Origin: Numida meleagris
Taxonomy: Eukaryota > Chordata > Aves > Galliformes > Numididae
Assembly: GCF_002078875.1 (NCBI RefSeq)
Contig: NC_034415.1
Coordinates: forward strand, 19,931,975-19,995,974
DNA length: 64,000 nucleotides
Direction: 5' to 3'
The notes below the pieces were generated by a model. The model had not been told where the DNA came from, did no database searches, and saw only the letters and a list, made by a program, of their open reading frames with translations. Below, one piece after another: positions 38,011 to 48,025 of this stretch (position 1 is its first letter; every line of letters starts with the position of its first letter). Both the position numbers and the translations under genes were made by a program.

Positions 38011-39493
38011 ATCAAACCTCAATACCAACTTTCAGTAGTACTTATTGCAAAGCTCAATGACCTGCTCAGTGTCTCCTTACGCACTGCTTATCTTACGTTG
38101 CTCTTTGTATCTGAGACCTACTTTGAGTCTTTGCAGAGTTATTTGAAAGGAACATCCAGTCCCTCCTTCAAGTCCCACGAATGAGCGTTTCATCAGTGAA
38201 TCTGTGTTAGTATTCATCGGCCTTTTTAGAAAATGTGCCCAGAGTAAACCATAAAATCCTCACCATTTACAGAAAGACAGGTGGGCATCTGAACTGCTCT
38301 GAGAGCTTCAGAGATTACTGGAGCTCCAAAGATTGCCACAGGCATTCATTTCACTGCTTTTCCCTGGCTCTTGGTGTAGTTTGCACCTTTGCTTCTAGGC
38401 AGGACGCCAGTGCCCCTCTGTCGACACAGCCCAAGACATGTCACTGGGGGCTGCAGTGTTTGCTAGGCACACAGTAATACCCTGAAATGGTAAAATGCCA
38501 CTAAGTAGAAGGCTGAACTGTCTTAGCTTGCGGTAGTTTTTCCGATGGAGCGATTGATTCTGATCCTGTTGAGTGGATGCCCTTTTCTGGCCTCTGTTAA
38601 AAGTAGAGGATAGAGTGGATGTCATTTTGTTTGGTGGAAATACAGAGATTTACTCCCACCTCCATTTCATCTGGCTTTAAGCTTGCTTCCAGCTGGAACA
38701 AAGCACTCTTTGGGTTTGGGCAGTGATATCTTGAGCCACTGGAAAGGGGCCAGTCCAAAGCACTCGATTTCAAGGAGATTTAATATAAAGTTTTTCTTCT
38801 GAAGAATGTGAACCTGGTGCCAAAGGCCTTGATTAAGACCATTTCTAAGCCTGTTGGACGTTGTCAGATGCCTTTCCTGATGATTTAATTAGCTTTGTAG
38901 GAAGGTTTAGTGTCAGCTCAGGAAACAAATGGGGAGAAAGGGTATTGCTGGCTGTCAACAGTACGTTAGCGTTATGTGAGAATTCAGCTTTGAAAGCATT
39001 TTTCTCAAGATTTAACTACAGTTCTCATAAATCATGGAATAACACTTTCAAAATGATCCTATGCAGGCCATGCTGAAGAAACCTTCATTATCTGAAGGTT
39101 TACAAGGAATGACGGCTTGAAGTTGGCCTCGGCTGGTAGGACTCCGTGAATGCTGCAGCCAGGGGCTTCCCATGAAAGGGGCAATACATAAGGTGGGATG
39201 GAGCACAAAGCGGGGTGCCCCACTCTGCAGGGTTGAGGGGAAAACGGAGCAAACTGAATGTGCAGGTTGGAAAGCTGAGGTTGCCTCCTTGCTGCGGCTT
39301 TTGCTGCCTCCCTGGAATAGCCGTGTGCTTCCGTGCAGTGAGGGCTGCATACACCTGTGTAGGGCCTGGTAATAGCTCAGGAACGTGTCTTCTCCAAATG
39401 GTCTAAAATCTGGAAGACTTACAGCACTTTGCAGGCAGGGCGGGCTTTTCTCACTTGGAGGGTTGAAGTCTACATTGCTGTTTTGAAAATGTA
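38011..39493. other. Unique non-coding sequence, no gene recognised
   Basis: No gene or repeat family is recognised. Short overlapping frames at 39048-39406 on both strands are chance ORFs in a GC-richer patch. Confidence 0.6.
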
Positions 39494-39512
39494 GATGATG
39501 ATGATGATGATG
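39494..39512 (+). repeat. (GAT)6 microsatellite
   Basis: Six perfect GAT units followed by a further G. It is short and potentially polymorphic, and it is not in a coding context. Confidence 0.95.
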
Positions 39513-39649
39513 TTCTGTTTGTCATCTGAACTGTGCCGTTCTCAGGCATAACAGCTTGCTGGAGGAGACAGCAGAGGATCCCACCTGCAGCATGTGTCTG
39601 CATGCTTGCACGCGCTCTTTACCAAGCACTGCCTGGGTCCATCTGTCAT

Positions 39650-40500
39650 GACAGAGTAAAAATAATTCCCCGGCACCGCGCGCCCTGCGGCTGCACTAAT
39701 ACAGGGCCATGCTTAGTAATAAATCAAACGCCTGGGTGTAGTGCTTCATCCTGAGCAATTAAACTTGATAAAACCTCCCAAAATATATTTTACCATAAGT
39801 GGCAGGTCCCTGTGAGAACCTCTGGCGTGTGTTTGTCATGGTCGATTCAGAGATGCACGTGATGCTCTGAGTGTGACAGTGATTAGGGGCTCGGTGTTTC
39901 ACTATTCAGGCAGCTCCGTGATTATCTAACGAAGCTCTGTGTTAGCTGTATGGCAAATACTCATCCGGGCTATTTTGTATGTAAAGTAAATATTCAATTA
40001 AGCCCCCGTCGGATCAGTTGGGGTCAGCGAGCCCTTGCTCCAGCTTTCCTGTGAGCATTTCCTGAGTGTGACATTTATGACACTGGACAGCGGTGCCTGC
40101 ACCCTTCTGTAGGCTTCCTGAGTTAGTCTGCGAGGCAGCGGGCACGCCGGGAGGCAGCTCCTGTTGGCAGCGTTCTCTAAGCTTATCAGCTCCTTCCTTA
40201 CAGTGCTGCCAGTTCAAAAAGCAGCCGAAGTGATTTCTGCCAATCTCCCATCCCCACCAAGTCGCAGACAGCTTTCTCTGCATTCTCCCCTGCCTTGCAG
40301 AGGGCCCGTGTGATTTGTGACATTTCTCAGACGGAACGCTAAGTGTAAATTGGAGGTCATGAGAGAAAACAAAAATAAAATTTGCATGCAGTTCAAGGTT
40401 GTTTTCGTAGCTGGTGAATAAGCTGTGGCATTAGGATGTCGTTATGATTCACTCAATTGAAAGGTCATCAGCAGATCAAAATGAGAACTAAATACCTTGA
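39650..40500. promoter_or_regulatory. Candidate conserved non-coding element or 3' UTR
   Basis: An 850-base block with low simple-sequence content. It opens with a CpG-bearing patch (CACCGCGCGCCCTGCGG near 39676) and continues through AATAAATCAAACGCCTG, AGCAATTAAACTTGATAAAA, GTGATTATCTAACGAAG and ATATTCAATTAAGCCCCCGTC. It ends with an exact POU octamer ATTTGCAT at 40380-40387 and a TCAATTGA palindrome near 40454. It reads either as enhancer DNA or, given the polyadenylation signal at 40821 on the plus strand, as part of a long 3' terminal exon. No coding frame feeds into it within the window. Confidence 0.32.
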
Positions 40501-40820
40501 CAAAAATATCTACCATGGCTAATTTTTTTTTTCCTTACTTATCTGTGAGCTTTACTTCAGGAAATAATATGATCTGGTAATGTTTCTGCAATACACAAGA
40601 ACACTTTCCGTGGCTGTAAGAACCAGCTTGCAGCTGAAACCTTCTGTAAAGGGGAGGGCCCTGACGGTGTGTTTTTCCTTAACAAGCTGGAAACAGAATG
40701 CAATCATTTTGAAGGGTTTTGCTAATGATTATTTCTGTATAGCCATATCAACAAAATTATATAGCGTTTTACTGTAGAATCGGATGTAGCTTGTGGAGTT
40801 ACTGCTCCTGACGTTCTGTA

Positions 40821-40826
40821 AATAAA
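40821..40826 (+). terminator. Candidate polyadenylation signal AATAAA
   Basis: AATAAA is preceded directly by TGTA (40817-40820, a CFIm-type word) and followed 12-25 bases later by a G/T-rich stretch (ACGGTTGTGCTGCGG), so all three parts of a vertebrate poly(A) site are in the expected order. AATAAA is common by chance in AT-rich DNA; this copy stands out only for its downstream element. A long non-coding RNA ending here is more likely than a coding transcript, since no coding frame lies upstream. Confidence 0.35.
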
Positions 40827-40851
40827 ATATTTTGACACGGTTGTGCTGCGG

Positions 40852-42076
40852 AGTGCCGGAGCTGTCTGTCTCACACGGGCACTATGTAATTACCGATCCT
40901 AATTGCAGTTATGTGATCTAGTGTGTTCTTACGAGGTTAGGGTATCTGCAGCTTTTGAATTAAAGTCCATCGTGGGAGGCTCGAGGCCGACTCCTTGGAG
41001 TTCCATGTCAGCTTTCAGCTAGAAGTGTGGTGAGCTCTGTCTTGGGGGGCACGTGGGTTCAGCTCTTCTGAGAGCAGAGCCTCTCACCCAGAAGAACCCG
41101 TCCTGTTGGCTGCAGGTGGAGGAGACATGCAGGGAGGATCCAGCGAGGCCAAACGCTTTGTGCTGCAGAGAGGAAGCCCTGCAGCAGGCAGGGCGAGAAT
41201 GCAAAAGAATTATTCACAGCGCTTATAACTGAGAAGGTCTCAGAAGAATAGAGGTCTTAGACGGGAGGCTTTCATCGGGAGGGCGGATTTGGAAACAAGA
41301 CCAAGTTTTTGACCTAACTTAAGCAGTGCTCCCAGGAAAGATGCCCTTGCAGAAGTGGTTAATGCAAGCAGAGGGGATGATTAAGCGAGCTAGACCTTGT
41401 AAAAGGCTCTGTTTATCAAGGCTGTGCACCAGGGGAGCTGCCATCCTCAGGAGGCCAGCAGGGGGATTTGCAGAGCCTTTCTTTGTAGGTCGTGGCTTCC
41501 AATTTGTCTTAACTTGCCACTGATTAAAAGTTACCAGCGGATCTCTCTGCATTAGCTCTCTGAAATGGATTCGTTACCTTCCTGTTGCTCCAGCAGGTGC
41601 CTGCCTTCTGCAGCATCGCACTTTGCAGCATGGTGGCCCTCATCCCAGCCAGCTGTGCAGAGCTCAAGGCACGAGGCGCTGCTTTTGTGTCCCCAGAGCC
41701 TGTAGGGCTGGTTGTGGCTCTGCAGAATGCCAGGGTGACCGTGGCAGGGTCACTTCCTTCCACAGGGCTCTAGGTCTGTATGCCAGAGGGGCCCTTTGTA
41801 AAGGTATTGAGATCTGTCAAAGCAATTGGAAGACCACAGCTCGTGTATGCATGGTGAAAAGGGTTCCTTGGGAACCGTCCGCACAGGAGTTCAGCCTAGG
41901 AGCACAGAAAAACAAACAAACATGGGCAATAGTAAATCTCCTAGCCAGAGCTCCCTTGTTCTTTGGCCTCTAAACTCTTAAATATTATGTACACAACATT
42001 TCACCTCTAAACCAAATGCAAGTGTTCATTAATACCAGTTGAGGCTCGCCGTGGAGATTTTTAAATGAGGCTGTTC
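40852..42076. other. Unique non-coding sequence with paired CTCF-like words
   Basis: No gene is recognised; overlapping frames at 41319-41973 on both strands are chance. Two similarly oriented GC-rich words, GCACCAGGGGAGCTG at 41426-41440 and CCAGCAGGGGGATTT at 41455-41469, each match the CTCF core in part. See the separate observation. Confidence 0.55.
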
Positions 42077-42086
42077 TGCTGAGTCA
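42077..42086 (+). promoter_or_regulatory. NF-E2/MAF-type site TGCTGAGTCA
   Basis: This is an exact ten-base match to the NF-E2/MARE half-plus-AP-1 core bound by small MAF heterodimers, followed by GG where a full palindromic MARE would have GC. About 0.1 such match is expected by chance in a window this size on both strands. The surrounding 41990-42110 sequence (GTTCATTAATACCAG, TTTTTAAATGAGGC) is AT-rich and non-repetitive. Confidence 0.35.
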
Positions 42087-44520
42087 GGTACAGATGACAC
42101 ATCCACCTTCTCATGTTACTTTGCCTAAAATAGAGATCTTCTTAAAAGCAGAATTAGAGTGCATCTTGTCTCACTTTGCGTGTTTGCATGGAGTTGCCAA
42201 AAAGCTACTTCTCTGGCCACAAAGTGTTTTCGCTGCAGATTCAAATGTCTTTTGTTTTAATACTGTATATATTAGAACAGTGACCTATTGCAGGTGCTGA
42301 AAAGGTGGATGGCAATGGTTAAGGGGAAGACTCCCTTCCCAAAGGCTTCAGTAGCAGCTTCTCCCCAGTGGCTTTTAATGGGACTTAAGCACCTACAAGC
42401 CATTTTTTTGCCTTAGAAAATCTCCCCTGCAGGCTATAGAAGAAGATTGGTAGCATTAAAAATGATGACATTTATCCAAGAAATGGCAAAAGGGAGCACA
42501 GTAACCCTGCACTTTACAGGTGCTTTTCATCAAAAAGGAAGCCCCACATCTTTGCAAATTCAAGATACAAATGCTGCTGCATCCCGACGTTTGACCACTT
42601 CAGTGAACTGTTGCAGCTCTCTAAGAGCTTGTATTGATGCTACAAACCAGCTGAAGGCACAATGTAGGATCTGTGTGCTGCCTGGTTTCTCACTGCAGTA
42701 TGTTTTGACAGGCAAAGTCAGAGCCATGGTCAGAGAGCAGGGTGAAAATACGATGTTTTCTGAAGCATCTTGTGCTGTTAAGGACAACGTGAGTGATGTG
42801 CAGGCTGCCGGGATACGAGGAGCCAGATATTGCCTCCTGCTATCAGTCTCTGGGTGGGGAGTGGTTAATTATAATCTGCCACCTGGGCTTTCCCCGTGCG
42901 ACTGGCAGTGATTTCCCAACTCCTTGATTAATTAAAATGTTAAATAAGATCTGTCCCTAACACCAGTCCCAGGGGGAGCGTGTTATCGTTTATCCCTACC
43001 CTTTAGTTATGGACACTTAGTAAGTTTTCAGACATCTCCACCAGGATTTAATTCCACCGAGCTTCAGTCTGGGGATGGGCTTTCATGGAGAGCTGTAGCA
43101 CACTTCTGTTGATTATTTCAACCAGAAGGAAAAGCTTGGGTCTGCCTGTTCTTACCTGCTCTTTTTGGGTCCCTGGTGAGCCCTGGGTTCCTTCCTGTCA
43201 CTCACGTCTGATCTGTTGCTTAGGGTTGCAGGGCAGTGATCGCCCTCTGTGCCTTTCCTGCACTGGGCTCTGCTGCTTCTCCCGTTCTCTGGTGGCGAAG
43301 CTCTCTACAGACTTTAAAATAATTGCAATTGATATTGTAAATTTGTTAGCTAATTCCCATAACACATTGGCATTAAAGCTAAAAGCTGTTTTTTTTTTTT
43401 TCTTCTTCTTTCTGGAAAAGTGTTCAGCAGCTCAAGCACTTGAGTCATAAATGGTGCTCCATTCTCCCTTCTTTATCAGCCCCACTTTTCTGTTACCTAG
43501 TTCTGATGCCTCCTCATTTCCCAGAAGTTTCACGGCAGCATTAACTCAATTCTGAGTCTTCCACTTTCTTGACTCCCTTGTGCTGCTTTTCCTTTGTGTT
43601 CTGATCCTGTGCTGTTTCTGCCATGCTGTTCCATTTTTGCATATCAGCAGTATTTTATTTTTTTTTAAACCTGGGAGTGGAGCCGTGCTGCCCTCCCCTT
43701 TCCCACAGACCAGGCTGGCTGAGTTGGTGGGAGTCTGTCTACAGACAGCAGATGTATAACAAATTTAGCTCTTAATAAACGGCTCCGAGACGGTTACTGG
43801 CTATTTCTGTACCCCTTCCTTTTGGAGGGCTGCATGTCAAAATCGGTGCGTTAATGGAACTCTCTAACTTCACTTTTCTTCTGACTCATGGCAAGAGCAT
43901 TTGCTCTTTTATTTGGCCATCACAAGGGAATAGTAATAGATTTTCTTTGAAATCATTTTCCTTCATCATTTCCCATTACAGCGGCACATACTTTGTCTTG
44001 TAAGGATCTCCTCATAGCCTTCCGCTGAAATAGTTTCTTGTGCAGCAAAAGCGGTGTAATAGAGCTACGGTTTCCTTGAAACGGTCTGGAGATTATTTTT
44101 TAAGTCTAAATTCCACTGTAACGGGTATAAAGGAAAACCTGGGAGGAGGCAGAGGAGGGCAGTTTATTTCCTGGGATCCCAAATGGACGTTCCAGTGTTC
44201 TCTCATGCACCAATATTTTGGATGCTATGGAATGTGTCGACTCGCAATGCAGCAGGAATATGGACGCGCATTTAAGCTGGTTTCCCCCGAGGACTGTAGC
44301 AATCGTGTACCAGTTGTTTTGAAAATGGAGGATTGCAGTAAAAACGCGTTCTCCCCTGTGATGGTTTAACAGCATTGCTGGGTTGTGCGTGTGTAAGAAA
44401 CAGTGGGCTGGCGAGGTTTGAAACCTGAAAGCACCCGGGAATAGAAATGGAAGTAATTCTGACCTCCCTTTAATAATGGTGATCAAAAATATATCCTGAC
44501 ATTGATAACTGAAGCGAAGG
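42087..44520. other. Unique non-coding sequence, no gene recognised
   Basis: The plus-strand frame at 42447-42911 (154 codons) was considered because it is in moderate-GC DNA, but it has no recognisable domain, and a minus-strand frame overlaps it at 42560-42787. A T13 run lies at 43389-43401 followed by TTC units. The stretch 43540-43660 is pyrimidine-rich. Confidence 0.55.
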
Positions 44521-44812
44521 AGCGGCTGACAGAAGTCAGCTGGAAAGCGTGAGGATTAGCCGGTGACATTCCAATCTGTACAATTAGATGGATGCTATTA
44601 ACATTTAAGTAGTTTAAAAATCAGCTCCCTGAAATACAGAGCCGTGTGCTTGAACTGTAAAAATGCCGTCATCCTACCTGACTCAGTGATAATTGCCGAG
44701 TGAGCGCTAAGTGTAGGGAGAATGCAGCAACGCTCAGAAATGCAGGCGAGGAGCCAGTGATGGGAATGAAAGCAGCATTCATCTTAAAACAAATTCAAAA
44801 CAACGCTCAGTT
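44521..44812. promoter_or_regulatory. Candidate conserved non-coding element with AP-1 site
   Basis: A non-repetitive block with GACAGAAGTCAGCTG, ACAATTAGATGG, ATGCTATTAACATTTAAG and an exact AP-1 core TGACTCA at 44679-44685, followed by GTGATAATTGCCGAGTGAGCG. It is flanked on the right by an A-rich simple tract. Texture and motif density suggest an enhancer-like element; conservation is untested. Confidence 0.28.
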
Positions 44813-44814
44813 TA

Positions 44815-44844
44815 AAGAATAAAATAAAAATAAAAAAAAAAAAG
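44815..44844 (+). repeat. A-rich tract (AAAAT/A12)
   Basis: AAAATAAAAATAAA units end in a run of 12 A. This could be a decayed poly(A) tail of a plus-strand retrocopy, but nothing recognisable as a transcript precedes it. I take it as simple sequence. Confidence 0.85.
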
Positions 44845-45433
44845 AAGCCAACAGGCTTTTAAAGTGCCAAGTTTGATGTAACCAAAGCAGAGAGAATAAG
44901 TGGCGGTGGCTTTCAGCTGGGGAAATCAGCTTTGCAGTGAGTGTAACTTTCCTCAGTCACGCACACAGGGGTGCACGTGTGTCTGCTCGTACGCTCCCTG
45001 CCGCCCAAGGGCCTTTCTCTCCCATTTCCTCAGCCACGCTGTGTACGGGTAGCTGAGTCTCCTACGTGAGCGTGGGCTGGCAGGGCAAACCCCACTTCCT
45101 CGTGCAGCTAATGCAGCAGCACCTGGGAGCAGCGTGGTCGAAGTCACCTCCAGCTCAGGCGGAGTCAGCTGCGTCAGGACCCAGCTTGCCGTCAGCCCTG
45201 GCAGGCACTGCAGTGTGCGCACCTCGGCGAGAGGCTGCTTCGGGGAGCTGTCATGTCGGTGTGCGAGGAGCTGTCTGGATTTGGAGAGCATCTCCCTAAA
45301 TCCATCAACATCTCTTGATTGCCTCTATTTAAAGCGTTTTGCTTGAACGTACGTGTTGACTGTTTGGCAAAAGCTTGGCTTTTTGTTTTTTTTTACTGCC
45401 GTGTTTCCACAGAGCTCACCTTACCCACAGGTC

Positions 45434-45462
45434 TGTGTGTGTGTGAGTGTGTGTGTGTTGTG
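45434..45462 (+). repeat. (TG)n microsatellite, interrupted
   Basis: About 14 TG units interrupted by one A and one phase shift. It is alternating purine-pyrimidine sequence with Z-DNA potential and probable length polymorphism, in unique non-coding DNA. Confidence 0.95.
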
Positions 45463-47595
45463 ATTTCCATCTCTCACTCCCAATGACAAAGAAGAAAGTC
45501 TTCTGGCTGCAGAATGAGAGATGTGCAGGCGGTGCTCTCCCTGCTGCCGCCGCTGCAGGTGCATGGGGAGCAGGATGTAAACGTGAAGTATCGGTTCTGC
45601 GATACAGTCATTCAAAATTGCGCGTACAATTCTATTAATCATGTATGAGCCAGGATAGATGCCAGCTTCCTAACCTAGAGCTACGTTTATTTTGCAGAAC
45701 AATAGGATAAGAACGTGTTTAGCTTCATTTTTGTTAATTTAGCAAGCAGACATGACTGATTGCGCACAGGGAACAGAACTGTTATGTTTAAAAAAAAAAA
45801 TAAATGATGCAGTCATTTTTATGCCTGTAGCCACATTTCAAAAACAAAGGATTATTTGTAGATCGCTGGGAAGTGTTAAATGAGTTCATTGAATATTCTG
45901 TTAATATGCAGAGATGCAGATGCAAAAGCTGCAAACTTAAGAATTCCTTTGTATCTGTACTTTCTCGGCAGAGAATATCAAAGACAAATAACAAATTTTT
46001 AAAAGCTAACTCTCTCTTACAGGTTTGGGTAAGGGAGGAATTAGGCTTGTTCCAGAGGGAGAATATGAAAACGTGGCTAAAATGGCGTTTTCTTCTTCTT
46101 GCTGATGGGCATGGGCACTGGCTGCACCTCGCAGGCAGCAAGCACTGAGGAGTAAAGCCCTGACAGCGTGTCTCAGGGCAGTGCAGGGCCTCAGTCCGCA
46201 TGCACTTCTGCTGTGGGCTGCACATCGTCTCTGTGGTAGTGCCGCTGGAGGTGGGAGGTATCCTTTGGAACGCTGTCTAGCACAGGTGGAAGGTGCTGTG
46301 ATCCTCACATGTGTGTTCTGTATTTCTGCGTGTCTGGAAAAGCTGAACCGTGCCACTGGTTTTGTCAAGAGATTTTGTAGCGATTAATATTTGAGCAGCT
46401 CTTAGGAGGTAATGGAGGCTTGTTGTAGGATCTTTCCTATTCAACTCCTGCCACACATATCTGAATTTATTTTCTTCCTGATCGGCTTTAAAGGTGTGTA
46501 ATCATGCGAGACTTAGGCTGTTGACAGCACAATTTTAATTCTTACCAGCCACTCAACAGACAATTGATGCGGCAGGAACAGAGTGCAGGTTCCCACTGTC
46601 CCCTTATTTTAATAGATGCACCGCTATCTCAGTTTCATTAATTGTCTCACCTCTGAACGCGGCATTGAAATGTTATCAGCATTCCTCTCTGTCTTTCATA
46701 TTCTTGCCATGCTCATGTGCAGTCGGGGGCAAGCTGGCTGTATCCTTGGGGAGGTGAGGATGCACCTTGCCATGGCTCGGTGTAGAGCACTCACTCTGGC
46801 TCTCTGAAAGGATCTTGTTTTGATAGCGTGGAGATAAGCATGGGCTAATTTACCTTGCTTGTGAGCTAATTCTGTTCTGCAGAGGTGCACCTGAGCTGTC
46901 TGCCATCTCTTCAGGCCAGGGGTTTGGCTTTGACGGGCTTGGGGTGTGCCGCTCGGTGCAAATAGGAGGTGGTACAGAGGACAGATTTTGCATCGCTGTC
47001 ATTTATATCTGTAGGAGGAACAGCTTGATGCTTTCTCCTGGCAGTAAATAGTCAGTGCTTCACTGCTTAGCAAAATAAAACAAAGGACAGGAGTTCAATG
47101 CTGAGGCTGCTGTTGTAACTGAGGACCACCTACTCGGTGCCCCGAAGCTTCATTTTATTGCTTGCATTAAGTACTATTTCTTGATTTTCTTCAATTATTT
47201 TTCCACTGCAAAATACCAACAATGTCATTTTTTTTATTTTACTTCCTTTTATAGCACTTTAAGTGCCTCTAGCTCTTTGACTTTCGCCATATATATATCT
47301 ATCATCAGGAAGGTTGTTTTAGATCTGCCTGCATTTAGCCCGATGCGTAAAGAGAAGTATTACTGCTGATCTCATTTTGAAATGTTACTAACAGGGAAAA
47401 TGCAATTACTGCAGGTCGTTTTGAAGCAGGAGCAGGGTTTGCAGTCAGAAGCAGTGTTTCAACAATATTGGGGAAGAAAAAGTGGACCAGTGACGAAAGC
47501 AGCAGTGAGAAGAAGGGGAGCTCTGTGCTGCTTTGAACCTGAACCACATACCTGGAGGGCCCAGCCTCTCCAGTGACAGGTCACTGCATTCATAA
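45463..47595. other. Unique non-coding sequence, no gene recognised
   Basis: No gene or repeat family recognised. There is an A10 run near 45790-45799 and T-rich stretches near 47200-47250. The minus-strand frames at 45788-46368 (145 and 120 codons) overlap in different frames and have no recognisable domain. Confidence 0.6.
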
Positions 47596-48025
47596 GCTGT
47601 TCTGGGCAGGCTGAGCTTTATTTGCAATGATCATCTTCTGAAATATGTTGATTATCAATATTTAAAAGGGCTCAATTAGAAGTTCAGGCATATTACGCAG
47701 TGCCGCTAATAAGAGCCATGGTGTGAAATACAATAGCACTCTGGTGACACTGTTATGGCATCACAGTTAATGACCAAAATATTAAAGAACTTATTGAAGT
47801 TCAATCATCAATCAAGGTAAATTGATTCTTCTGGCAAAGAATGCAAATGTGTTTCTTTGATTCTGCATGAATACCAACTACTCAGGCTTGGCTCACGCTT
47901 GTTTCTATGGTTATCAATTTGTGAACAGCTGGGTGAGACATGGTGAAAGGAAGGGGGAAGTAGCAATAATTAACTTTCCGTTTACTAATTACTGGATGAA
48001 ATTATCATGATAATCATGATTACTA
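47596..48025. promoter_or_regulatory. Candidate conserved non-coding element, homeodomain/POU-rich
   Basis: This is the block that looks most like an enhancer in the window. It holds an exact POU octamer ATGCAAAT at 47841-47848, several ATCAAT/ATTGAT words (47650-47830), TTCTATGGTTATC near 47903, and TTTACTAATTACTGG near 47980. At its right edge lie a perfect 14-bp palindrome ATTATCATGATAAT at 48001-48014 and the overlapping paired homeodomain word TAATCATGATTA at 48011-48022. There are no long simple repeats and no coding frame. The call rests on motif density alone. Confidence 0.38.
48001..48022. repeat. Overlapping palindromes with paired homeodomain half-sites
   Basis: ATTATCATGATAAT (48001-48014) is a perfect 14-bp palindrome. 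AATCATGATT (48012-48021) is a second perfect palindrome sharing its edge, so ATTA/TAAT half-sites occur three or more times with regular spacing. Paired-class homeodomain dimers bind spaced TAAT/ATTA sites; whether this one is bound is unknown. Confidence 0.85.

Noticed and set aside
42447..42911. 154-codon plus-strand frame in moderate-GC DNA
   Set aside because: I looked for a processed pseudogene or retrogene. No family is recognised, and there is no poly(A) tail or flanking duplication.
30800..47848. Scattered exact POU octamers (30800, 33187, 36882, 40380, 47841)
   Set aside because: About two or more are expected by chance in AT-rich DNA of this length, so the count alone is not a signal. 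Only those inside candidate blocks are mentioned there.
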